From NCBI GenBank assembly GCA_012032215.1, contig JAAURO010000015.1, forward strand, positions 1 to 12,979: a stretch of DNA of 12,979 nt. The letters are read 5' to 3'. Position numbers and translations under genes: made by a program. Position 1 is the stretch's first letter. Every line of letters starts with the position of its first letter. The notes under the pieces are model-generated. The model was not told the DNA's origin. It was given only the letters and a program-made list of their open reading frames with translations, and made no database searches. Of the stretch, positions 1 to 7,519 are shown piece by piece. This DNA is from Limnobacter sp. (GTDB lineage: Bacteria; Pseudomonadota; Gammaproteobacteria; Burkholderiales; Burkholderiaceae_B).

Positions 1-406
1 GCTGGGCCGCCACGGGCGCCAATGCCACAGTTTGCAGAAAAGCGAGCACCGCATACAGAAGCCAGGCCACCAGCAGGTTGGCCACTGGCCCTGCCAGCAC
101 GATAGCGATGCGCTGCCACACTTTTTTGCGGTTAAATGCTTGCGTTAAAGGAACACCGGGAGCTGCGGCAACACTTTCGGCATCGCGCTCGTCGAGCATG
201 CGCACAAAACCACCCAAGGGAATCCAGCCAACCGTCCAGGCCACGCCTGTTTTTCGGCGGGTAAAAGTGAAAACCGGCTTGCCAAAACCCACAGAAAACT
301 GCACCACGCGCACACCACACCACCTGGCCACCACATAGTGACCCAGCTCGTGTAAAAACACCAGAATACCGAGCGCAACAACAAAAGACCCAATGGAATT
401 CAACAC
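1..406 (-). CDS. rseP: RseP site-2 zinc metalloprotease, N-terminal part (runs off the window)
   Basis: This is the first ~135 residues of the intramembrane protease that cleaves anti-sigma factor RseA and clears remnant signal peptides in the inner membrane. The zinc motif HELGH is at residues 18-22 counted from the TTG at 403, inside the first hydrophobic segment (SFVVALGILVFLHELGH). It is followed by family sequence such as FSVGFGKPVF and GWIPLGGFVRMLDERD, then NRKKVWQRIAIVLAGPVANLL leading into a second membrane segment. No ATG fits: the start is GTG at 406 (GGGAGG 9 nt upstream) or TTG at 403. Either overlaps the 3' end of dxr (7 or 4 nt), so translation is probably coupled. The reading frame is open to the window edge. 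The PDZ domains and the C-terminal NxxPxxxLDG motif lie outside. Identity is confident; the exact start is not. Confidence 0.93.
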   Translation of the reverse strand, partial: MLNSIGSFVVALGILVFLHELGHYVVARWCGVRVVQFSVGFGKPVFTFTRRKTGVAWTVGWIPLGGFVRMLDERDAESVAAAPGVPLTQAFNRKKVWQRIAIVLAGPVANLLVAWLLYAVLAFLQTVALAPVAAQ

Positions 407-1656
407 AGCGAAGCGCCTCCCTTGGCGTGCAAATGCGTGCGTGCGTGCTGCCGCACCTGGGCATCAAGAGCAAAAGCACTTTCCAGGCACTGCACGGTGG
501 CTCCGGCAAAAGAATCCATTGCGTTTTGTACGGTGCGGTAAATATCCAGATAACCCATTTTACCGGCCAAAAAAGCCTGCACGGCTTCTTCGTTGGCGGC
601 ATTAAAGACAGGAGCCAACACACTGGGCTGCTTTAGTGCCTCAAAGGCCAGCCCCAACATCGGGAAGCGCTGCAAATCGGGAGCCTCGAACTCTAAAGCG
701 CCTAATTGGGTTAAATCCAGGCGTGGCGAACCCGATTCCATGCGCTGGGGGAAGCCCATAACATGGGCAATTGGAGTGCGCATATCGGGCATGCCCATTT
801 GTGCAAGCACGCTTCCATCCAGGTATTCCACCATGGAATGCACAATGGACTGCGGGTGTATCAGCACGTCCAGACTGTGTGCAGGGCAACCAAACAACCA
901 GTATGCCTCGAACAACTCCAGGCTTTTGTTGGCCATGGTGGCACTGTCTACGGAAATTTTTTTGCCCATAACCCAGTTTGGGTGAGCAACGGCCTGCTCG
1001 GGCGTAACCGATTTGAGTTCACCCAAAGGCATGCGATTAAACGGCCCACCTGAAGCCGTCAGCACCAGGCGGCGAATTCCCTGTGCCTGGTATTCGCCTG
1101 CCTGAAAAGAAGCAGGCAAACACTGGTAAATGGCATTGTGCTCGGAATCAACCGGCATCAGGCACGCACCAGAGCGTTGTGCTGCCTGCAGCATGAACCG
1201 CCCGGCCAGCACCAACGATTCCTTGTTGGCCAGAAACACCGTTTTACCAGCCTGAATAGCCGCCAGCGTTGGAACCAAGCCCGCCGAGCCCACAATCGCT
1301 GCCATCACGCAATCTATTTCGGACAGTGCGCACACCGCAGGCAAATCGGCTTGTTGCAACACCTCGAAAGGCGGCACCCCTTCGTTTTGCAGCGCCTGCG
1401 TCATGCCTTGTGCATCCCATTGCTGGAAAGCCTGCGCATTGCAAACAACTATGCAGCGGGGGCGAAATTGCAGCACTTGCTCACGCAGTCTGGCGATGTT
1501 GCTACCCGCCACCAGGCCGAACACCTGAAACTTATCGGGGTGGCGCGCCGCCACATCCAGCGTGTTTACGCCAATACTGCCCGTGCTGCCCAGCACAAGC
1601 AGTTGGCGAGGCTTTGCGTGTGCCGAACAAACGGGTTGCTGCCGAGAGTGACTCAT
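400..1656 (-). CDS. dxr: 1-deoxy-D-xylulose 5-phosphate reductoisomerase
   Basis: Catalyses the first committed step of the MEP isoprenoid pathway, converting DXP to MEP with NADPH and a divalent metal in the cytoplasm. The protein has 418 residues. The NADPH-binding GSTGSIG is at 23-29, ANKES at about 143-147, and the metal ligands in PVDSEH are D170 and E172. SGGPF lies at about 202-206, MANKSLE supplies the third acidic ligand E247, and HPQS is at 267-270. It is about 15-20 residues longer at the N-terminus than the E. coli enzyme (MSHSRQQPVCSAHAKPRQLL before the Rossmann strand). The ATG overlaps the cdsA stop as ATGA, which fixes this start through coupling. The C-terminus overlaps the rseP start. 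It supplies isoprenoid precursor in the same operon as uppS. Confidence 0.97.
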   Translation of the reverse strand: MSHSRQQPVCSAHAKPRQLLVLGSTGSIGVNTLDVAARHPDKFQVFGLVAGSNIARLREQVLQFRPRCIVVCNAQAFQQWDAQGMTQALQNEGVPPFEVLQQADLPAVCALSEIDCVMAAIVGSAGLVPTLAAIQAGKTVFLANKESLVLAGRFMLQAAQRSGACLMPVDSEHNAIYQCLPASFQAGEYQAQGIRRLVLTASGGPFNRMPLGELKSVTPEQAVAHPNWVMGKKISVDSATMANKSLELFEAYWLFGCPAHSLDVLIHPQSIVHSMVEYLDGSVLAQMGMPDMRTPIAHVMGFPQRMESGSPRLDLTQLGALEFEAPDLQRFPMLGLAFEALKQPSVLAPVFNAANEEAVQAFLAGKMGYLDIYRTVQNAMDSFAGATVQCLESAFALDAQVRQHARTHLHAKGGASLC

Positions 1657-2503
1657 GCCAGACCCGCTGCGCTTAAGGTTAAAACCGCCAGCGGCACAAC
1701 CGGCAATTGCGCATCTATGCGGTCGAGCACCCCTCCGTGACCGGGCAACAGCCCGCTGCTGTCTTTTACACCCGCATGGCGCTTGAGCAACGATTCAAAC
1801 AAATCGCCCACAATGCTCACAGCGCTCAGGCCAATCAGCCACACCGTAAACAACGCGGGATGCCACACCGAAAACGCCTTGAATTGCCAGCTTTGCCGCA
1901 AGAATGGCCAACAAGAAGCCGCCCACACAGCCAGCCAGCTAAGTGCCACCACAGCGGCGATGCCACCCATTGCACCTTCCCAGCTTTTTCCAGGTGAAAT
2001 ACGTGGAGCCAGCTTTTTTGTGCCCAGCCATTTGCCAAACACGTAGGCAAACACATCGGCCACCCAGCACACGGCAAGCACCGACCAGCAAAAAAAACCA
2101 GCCCCTCTGCCTGGGCCTGCATCAGTGCAAGCCCGGCCGCCACCAACAACCAGCACGCCACACCCAGCTGCAAAACGGGGTGGCGCAAACACCCCAAGGA
2201 TGCACTTCTAAGACAAAGCGGCGCAGCGCTTACCCAAAATACACCGGCTACGCCCAGCACGGGGAAAAGAAACGGATTGCCCACACCCACCAGCAAATGC
2301 GCACCGGCAAAAAACACAGCGCCTGCCAAGCCATACAACATAGCCAAGAGTGGGGTCAGGCCAGCCATACGCGCCCATTCCCAGGCGGCAAGCGCCAGCA
2401 GCACAAGCACGAAAACAAACCAGCCCGCAGCGCCGCCCCACCCCAGCACTACAGCCAGCAGGGCCAGCAAGGCCACTGCGGTGACAAGCCGGGTTTTAAG
2501 CAT
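1653..2503 (-). CDS. cdsA: Phosphatidate cytidylyltransferase (CDP-diacylglycerol synthase), frame broken in an A8 run
   Basis: Makes CDP-diacylglycerol from phosphatidate and CTP at the inner membrane, the branch point of phospholipid synthesis. The N-terminal part (MLKTRLVTAVALLALLAVV) is a series of hydrophobic segments. The C-terminal part carries the family core ADVFAYVFGKWLGTKKLAPRISPGKSWEG and the signature SLLKRHAGVKDSSGLLPGHGGVLDRID. The two halves are in different frames and meet at an A8 run (2090-2097 on the plus strand). One more base there joins EGLVFF to CWSVLAVCWVADV and gives about 283 residues, the normal length. AAGGAG stands 8 nt before the ATG, so the start is clear. The stop overlaps the dxr start (ATGA). 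The break is most likely a sequencing error because the gene is essential. Confidence 0.92.
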
Positions 2504-2546
2504 GAAAACGCTCCTTGGGAAACGCGTGGGCCAACAGCCGGTTAAA

Positions 2547-2582
2547 AGGCACTTTAAGAGGCGCTTGAAGTGGCACCTTAAG
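2547..2582 (-). repeat. Three degenerate 12-bp tandem units across the uppS stop codon
   Basis: Read on the minus strand, 2582-2571 is CTTAAGGTGCCA, 2570-2559 is CTTCAAGCGCCT and 2558-2547 is CTTAAAGTGCCT. Units 1/3 and 2/3 agree at 10 of 12 positions. The first unit contains the TAA stop of uppS, and the array lies in the 74-nt gap before cdsA, the widest gap within this operon. The arms can also fold (AAGG-CACTT against AAGTG-GCA-CCTT, with a 3-nt bulge). Function unknown; it could be a relic of local duplication. Confidence 0.55.
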
Positions 2583-3363
2583 AAGCACTGGCGCGCGAAG
2601 CCTGATGTAGTTGTTCCGAAGTGCGGCCAAAACGCCGCTCTCTCTGGTTGTAAGAGCGCACGGCTTCAAGCAGCATTTCCTTGCCAAACTCGGGCCAAAA
2701 GCGTTCGGTGAAATAAAACTCCGTGTAGGCCAGTTGCCACAGCAAAAAGTTGGACACCCGTTGCTCGCCCCCGGTGCGAATGTACAAATCGGGTTCGGGT
2801 TGATCAGCCAGCGCCAAATAAGGCGCCAGGTGCTCTTCGCGGATCGTTTCCGGCTGATTGGCCAATAAAGGATTGGCTTTCAGCATAAGCCGCGTGGCGT
2901 TGAGAATATCCCACCGCCCCCCATAATTGGCCGCAATGTTCAGATTAAACCGGGTGTTGCTCAAGGTCAGGTTTTCAGACTCGGCAATAGCATGACGCAA
3001 TTCTTCATTGAAGGCGGAGGTGTCTCCCACAATGCGCAGACGTATGCCCTCTTTGGCCATTTTGCGCACATCGGTTTTCAGGGCCTTTAAAAACAGTTTC
3101 ATTAAAACCGATACTTCATCGCTAGGTCTGCGCCAGTTTTCAGAAGAAAATGCAAACAGGGTAAGGGACTGCACACCCATGGCCATGCAGGCCTCTACGG
3201 TACGGCGCACAGCCTCTACACCCTTGCGGTGACCCGCCACGCGCGGCAACAAACGTTGCCTGGCCCAGCGACCATTGCCATCCATCACGATGGCAATGTG
3301 CGAAGGAACAACGCCCACCTCGGGTATGGCCAAAGTGGAGCTGGTAAGGGCCTTGTTGGGCAT
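2578..3363 (-). CDS. uppS: Undecaprenyl diphosphate synthase (cis-prenyltransferase)
   Basis: Condenses isopentenyl diphosphate onto farnesyl diphosphate with cis double bonds to make the C55 carrier for peptidoglycan and O-antigen. It has 261 residues against about 250 in E. coli. The pyrophosphate-binding motif MDGNGRWA is at 27-34, with catalytic D28. SSENW is at 73-77, the NIAANYGGR region at about 142-150, and the C-terminal [20 protein letters not shown] region at about 191-210 with the conserved RTGGE. The ATG lies 5 nt after the frr stop with no clear Shine-Dalgarno, so translation is probably coupled to frr. The N-terminal ~18 residues ([18 protein letters not shown]) are a short variable extension. 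Confidence 0.97.
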   Translation of the reverse strand: MPNKALTSSTLAIPEVGVVPSHIAIVMDGNGRWARQRLLPRVAGHRKGVEAVRRTVEACMAMGVQSLTLFAFSSENWRRPSDEVSVLMKLFLKALKTDVRKMAKEGIRLRIVGDTSAFNEELRHAIAESENLTLSNTRFNLNIAANYGGRWDILNATRLMLKANPLLANQPETIREEHLAPYLALADQPEPDLYIRTGGEQRVSNFLLWQLAYTEFYFTERFWPEFGKEMLLEAVRSYNQRERRFGRTSEQLHQASRASAS

Positions 3364-3368
3364 AGGGT

Positions 3369-3929
3369 TTAAACCGTCATTATTTCGGCTTCTTTGTCCT
3401 GAAGTATTTTGTCTACTTCAGCCACAAAGCGGTCGGTGAGTTTTTGAACGTCTTCCTGAGCGCGGCGCTCGTCGTCTTCCGAAATTTCTTTGTCTTTCAC
3501 CAGTTTTTTCAGGCCATCGTTGGCATCGCGACGCAGGTTGCGAATAGCCACCTTGCTGTCTTCGCCCTCAGACTTAATGAATTTCACAAGCTCTTTGCGG
3601 CGCTCTTCGGTCAAGGGCGGCATGGGAACACGGATGTTTTCACCCATAGAGGCCGGGTTAAGACCCAAATCGGATTCGCGAATGGCCTTTTCAATGAGGC
3701 CCACCATGTTTTTTTCCCAAGGCTGAACAGAGATGGTGCGAGAATCGGGCAGGCTTAAGTTAGCCACTTGGGAAATTGGCACCATGGAGCCGTAGTAATC
3801 CACCATGACGTGGTCGAGAATACCGGTGTGCGCACGCCCGGTACGCACCTTTTGCAGGTTGGTTTTCAAAGACTCTATCGACTTGGACATTTTGTCTTCG
3901 GCGATTTTTCGAATATCAGAAGCGCTCAT
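3369..3929 (-). CDS. frr: Ribosome recycling factor
   Basis: Together with EF-G it splits the post-termination ribosome in the cytoplasm. The 186 residues match the usual 185-186. Recognisable family sequence includes the N-terminal helix [20 protein letters not shown], then VRTGRAH, the domain II region with [46 protein letters not shown], and the C-terminal helices with [12 protein letters not shown] and [17 protein letters not shown]. It sits 29 nt downstream of pyrH with only a weak GGAAA before the ATG. The reading frame is intact. Confidence 0.98.
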   Translation of the reverse strand: MSASDIRKIAEDKMSKSIESLKTNLQKVRTGRAHTGILDHVMVDYYGSMVPISQVANLSLPDSRTISVQPWEKNMVGLIEKAIRESDLGLNPASMGENIRVPMPPLTEERRKELVKFIKSEGEDSKVAIRNLRRDANDGLKKLVKDKEISEDDERRAQEDVQKLTDRFVAEVDKILQDKEAEIMTV

Positions 3930-3958
3930 AAGAATTGAATTTCCAGTTTGATTAGCAA

Positions 3959-4668
<710 letters not shown>

Positions 4669-4697
4669 TTACAGCCTCGTTGTTGTGTTTGTGGAAT

Positions 4698-4726
4698 TTT
4701 ATAACGTAATGCACCGCTTGTTGCAG
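4698..4726 (-). promoter_or_regulatory. Candidate sigma-70 promoter for the pyrH operon
   Basis: Between the tsf terminator and pyrH the minus strand has TATAAA (4703-4698), a good -10, with CTGCAA (4726-4721) 17 nt upstream as a poor -35 (about 3 of 6 matches). The position just downstream of a terminator and about 30 nt before the pyrH ATG fits. The -10 is seen; its activity is inferred. Confidence 0.45.
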
Positions 4727-4734
4727 CGCACACG

Positions 4735-4770
4735 AAAAAAAGGGGCGAGCACTTTGGCATCGCCCCTTTT
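4735..4770 (-). terminator. Intrinsic terminator after tsf
   Basis: On the minus strand an 11-bp perfect stem (AAAAGGGGCGA paired with TCGCCCCTTTT, 4770-4760 and 4748-4738) closes an 11-nt loop. The 3' arm runs directly into a T tract ending at 4735. It starts 15 nt after the tsf stop codon and separates rpsB-tsf from pyrH. Confidence 0.9.
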
Positions 4771-4785
4771 CAAGCTGCAAAAAAC

Positions 4786-5669
4786 TTACTTGCCAGCGGC
4801 GGCGGCCTGCGCTGCTACTTCAGCAGCAAAGTCAGAGACTTTTTTCTCGATGCCTTCACCCACGATGTACAGGGTAAAGCCATTTACCTGACTGGAGTTG
4901 CTTTTGAGCATGGAAGCCACAGTGTGTTTGTCGTCCTTCACAAAAGGTTGAGACAGCAAAGCCACCTCTTTGAGGAACTTGGCCACAGACCCTTCTACCA
5001 TTTGGTGGCAATTTCTGCAGGCTTGCCAGATTCTTCGGCCTTGGCTACAGCCACGGCACGCTCTTTGGCGATGTCTGCCGCAGGAACACCCTCTTCATTC
5101 AGGGCTTTGGGCTTGGTAGCAGCAATGTGCATGGCAACATCTTTACCTACCTGCTCATCGGCGCCGTGTAATCCACCAGCACACCAATTTTTCCACTGTG
5201 AATGTAGGAGGCCAGACGACCCGCTGTTTCAACCCGCTGGAAGCGGCGAACAGACATGTTTTTCGCCGATTTTACCAATAAGCGCCGCACGCACGGACTC
5301 AACCGTGCCTTCGCCCAGGGCAAGCGCACTTAAGGCGACTAGATCTACCGGGTTTTTCTCGGCAATTAAGCGCGCCACATCGCTGACGAAGCCGAGAAAG
5401 TCTTCGTTTTTGGCCACGAAATCGGTTTCGCAATTTACTTCGACTATAGAACCCAGTTTGGCATCGGCAGTGGTGTAAATACCAATCAGGCCCTCGGCGG
5501 TAACCCGTGTAGCAGCCTTACTGGCTTTGCTACCCAGCTTAACGCGCAGAATTTCTTCGGCCTTTTCCAGGTCGCCTGCGGATTCGGTAAGGGCTTTTTT
5601 GCACTCCATCATGGGTGCGTCGGTTTTAAGGCGTAGTTCTTTCACCAGTGCTGCGGTTACTTCAGCCAT
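4786..5669 (-). CDS. tsf: Elongation factor Ts, three one-base frame breaks
   Basis: Guanine-nucleotide exchange factor for EF-Tu. The N-terminal UBA-like part ([27 protein letters not shown]) and the EF-Tu-contacting TDFV motif at 82-85 ([13 protein letters not shown]) are in the first frame. The frame then breaks at 5259-5263 (one extra base before [12 protein letters not shown]), near 5164-5166 (one base missing at [17 protein letters not shown]) and at 5001-5003 (one base missing at [17 protein letters not shown]). Corrected, the protein is about 294 residues, ending AAQAAAAGK, which fits the betaproteobacterial length. The start is the MAEV codon at 5669 rather than an upstream in-frame TTG, because AGGAGA stands 9 nt before it. 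It lies 78 nt after rpsB. Three breaks in one essential gene point to low-quality sequence, not a pseudogene. Confidence 0.92.
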
Positions 5670-5747
5670 TTTCAGTATTCTCCTGATTCTTTGTTCAAAA
5701 GGGACGACCAAGCGCCCCCCGGTCTGACAGGTGCAAAAACGTTTTGC

Positions 5748-6503
5748 TTAACCCTGAGACTCTTCTTCAGACACCTCGACAAACTCCTCGTCGCCTTTGG
5801 CCGACTGAACCACTTCGTTGATAGCCTGCTCACGGCCAGCCAGAACGGCATCGGCAATGGTGCGGGCATACAGGCGGATAGCGCGTGCAGAATCGTCGTT
5901 GCCAGGCACTACGTAGCTGACACCTTCAGGACTGTGGTTGGTATCTACAATGCCAACTACCGGAATGCCCAGTTTGTCGGCTTCAGTAATGGCAATTTTG
6001 TGGAAACCCACGTCGATCAGGAAAATAGCATCGGGCAGCGTAGCCATGTCTTTGATGCCACCTATTGAGGACTGAAGCTTGTCCATTTCGCGCTGGAACA
6101 TCAGGGCTTCTTTTTTGGTCATGCGTTCCAGACCACCCTCTTCCTTGATGACTTCCATGTCTTTCAGGCGCTTGATAGAGGTTTTAACGGTTTTGAAGTT
6201 GGTAAGCATGCCGCCCAGCCAACGCTGGTCTACGAAAGGCATACCGCAGCGCCTGGCTTCCTCGGCGATGATTTCGCGAGCCTGGCGCTTGGTACAAACA
6301 AACAGGATGTTGCCACGGTTGGCCGACAAACGCTGGGCAAACTTTGCCGCGTCATTCAGCATGGTGACCGTTTGTTCCAGGTTAATAATGTGGATTTTAT
6401 TCCGATGGCCAAAAATGAAAGGGGCCATTTTTGGGTTCCAGAAGCGGGTTTGGTGGCCAAAGTGGCAACCAGCTTCCAGCATTTCGCGCATAGATGCTGC
6501 CAT
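5748..6503 (-). CDS. rpsB: 30S ribosomal protein S2
   Basis: Small-subunit protein needed with S1 for translation initiation. The 251 residues begin [26 protein letters not shown], with [37 protein letters not shown] and the C-terminal [25 protein letters not shown] region, all standard for S2. It ends in an acidic tail ([14 protein letters not shown]). GGAGA lies about 6 nt before the ATG. It is the first gene of the rpsB-tsf unit. In E. coli S2 represses this operon through its leader; the long leader here is compatible with that but does not prove it. Confidence 0.98.
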   Translation of the reverse strand: MAASMREMLEAGCHFGHQTRFWNPKMAPFIFGHRNKIHIINLEQTVTMLNDAAKFAQRLSANRGNILFVCTKRQAREIIAEEARRCGMPFVDQRWLGGMLTNFKTVKTSIKRLKDMEVIKEEGGLERMTKKEALMFQREMDKLQSSIGGIKDMATLPDAIFLIDVGFHKIAITEADKLGIPVVGIVDTNHSPEGVSYVVPGNDDSARAIRLYARTIADAVLAGREQAINEVVQSAKGDEEFVEVSEEESQG

Positions 6504-6654
6504 GTGTATCTCCGATGGACAGGGTTAGATGAGACCCACGCTGGGCCTGGCTTGGCCAAAAACCAAACCGGGCACCCTGCCGCGTGAATCCAGTAATTTT
6601 CCTGGTGGTTACAATATGTGGTTAAACCCCACAAACGCTTGTTTTACCAAGAAG
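6504..6654 (-). promoter_or_regulatory. rpsB 5' leader of about 150 nt, possible S2 autoregulatory element
   Basis: From the predicted start near 6654 to the rpsB ATG the leader is about 150 nt and non-coding. It contains a small hairpin (TGTGG, 7-nt loop, CCACA; 6633-6617) and a TTGGCCAA palindrome (6559-6552) flanked by TGG/CCA. Long structured leaders on ribosomal protein operons often bind the encoded protein. That is inference; I did not match a known S2-leader consensus. Confidence 0.4.
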
Positions 6655-6668
6655 CGAGCAATTATACT
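6639..6668 (+). promoter_or_regulatory. Candidate map promoter overlapping the rpsB -10
   Basis: Plus-strand TATACT (6663-6668) is a good -10, with TTGTTT (6639-6644) 18 nt upstream as a weak -35. It overlaps the rpsB TATAAT (6661-6666, minus) by four bases, and the ATG of map follows about 38 nt later. Confidence 0.45.
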
Positions 6669-6690
6669 CGAGTAGAATCGACAAGCTCAA
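6661..6690 (-). promoter_or_regulatory. Strong sigma-70 promoter of rpsB-tsf
   Basis: On the minus strand a perfect TATAAT (6666-6661) is preceded after 18 nt by TTGAGC (6690-6685), 4 of 6 matches to TTGACA. This is the best promoter in the window and suits a highly expressed ribosomal protein operon. Confidence 0.75.
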
Positions 6691-6706
6691 GTTAAAGTTG
6701 GAATTT

Positions 6707-7519
6707 ATGAACCAGGTTGTTATTAAATCAGAACAAGACATCGAAAAAATGCGCGTTGCGGGCCGCCTGGCCTCTGAAGTGCTTGATTTTATAACCCCGC
6801 ATGTAAAAGCGGGCATTACCACGGGCGAGCTCGACAGGCTGTGCCACGACTTCATGGTAGAGGTGCAAGGCACAGTGCCCGCACCTCTGAATTACTGTCC
6901 GCCAGGGCACTCGCCCTACCCCAAGTCCATTTGCACCTCGGTGAATCACCAGATTTGCCACGGGGTCCCAGGTGAAAAACTCCTTAAAAACGGCGACATT
7001 GTCAATCTGGACATTACCGTTATCAAAGAAGGCTACCACGGCGACACCAGCCGCATGTTTATCGTAGGTGAAGGCTCTATTGCCGCCCGCCGCCTTTGCC
7101 AGCTTACCTTCGAAGCCATGTGGCGGGGCATAGAACAGGTGCGGCCCGGGGCCACGCTGGGCGACATAGGTTACGCCATTCAAACCTTTGCAGAAGGCGT
7201 GGGCTATTCGGTTGTGCGCGAATTCTGCGGCCACGGCATAGGCACCACCTTTCACGAACCCCCCCATGTGATGCACTTTGGGCAACCCGGTACTGGTTTA
7301 ACCTTGCGAAAAGGCATGATTTTCACCATCGAACCCATGCTGAATATTGGCAAGCGCCACATCAAGGAAATGCCCGATGGCTGGACCATCGTCACCAAAG
7401 ACCACAGTTTGTCCGCCCAATGGGAACACACCGTGCTGGTTACCGACGATGGCTATGAAGTACTTACGGTTTCGCAAGGCACACCACCAAAGCCTGCTCA
7501 GCCAAGCCGGACAACCTGA
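6707..7519 (+). CDS. map: Methionine aminopeptidase, type I
   Basis: Removes the initiator methionine from nascent proteins; a dimetal enzyme of the pita-bread fold. Counting from the ATG at 6707 (270 residues), all five metal ligands are present: D102 (VNLDITV), D113 (HGDTSRMF), H176 (CGHGIGTTFHEPPH), E209 (FTIEPML) and E240 (WEHTVLV). The conserved histidine H81 lies in NHQICHG. An in-frame TTG at 6698 would add three residues; the ATG (MNQVVIKSEQDIEKMR) fits the family better. The Shine-Dalgarno is weak (GGA 6 nt upstream). It is divergent from rpsB, and its TGA directly abuts the glnD start. Confidence 0.97.
   Translation: MNQVVIKSEQDIEKMRVAGRLASEVLDFITPHVKAGITTGELDRLCHDFMVEVQGTVPAPLNYCPPGHSPYPKSICTSVNHQICHGVPGEKLLKNGDIVNLDITVIKEGYHGDTSRMFIVGEGSIAARRLCQLTFEAMWRGIEQVRPGATLGDIGYAIQTFAEGVGYSVVREFCGHGIGTTFHEPPHVMHFGQPGTGLTLRKGMIFTIEPMLNIGKRHIKEMPDGWTIVTKDHSLSAQWEHTVLVTDDGYEVLTVSQGTPPKPAQPSRTT

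Noticed and set aside
1138..1740. 200-codon open frame on the plus strand opposite dxr
   Set aside because: Shadow of dxr: the minus-strand protein has every family motif, while this translation is low-complexity and shows no recognisable domain.
1653..2192. A separate gene of 179 residues next to a truncated 222-residue cdsA
   Set aside because: The two pieces are halves of one cytidylyltransferase split by a single-base break in the A8 run.
1943..2545. 200-codon open frame on the plus strand opposite cdsA
   Set aside because: Antisense shadow, rich in Gln, His and Lys as expected from the reverse of a hydrophobic membrane protein; no domain or Shine-Dalgarno.
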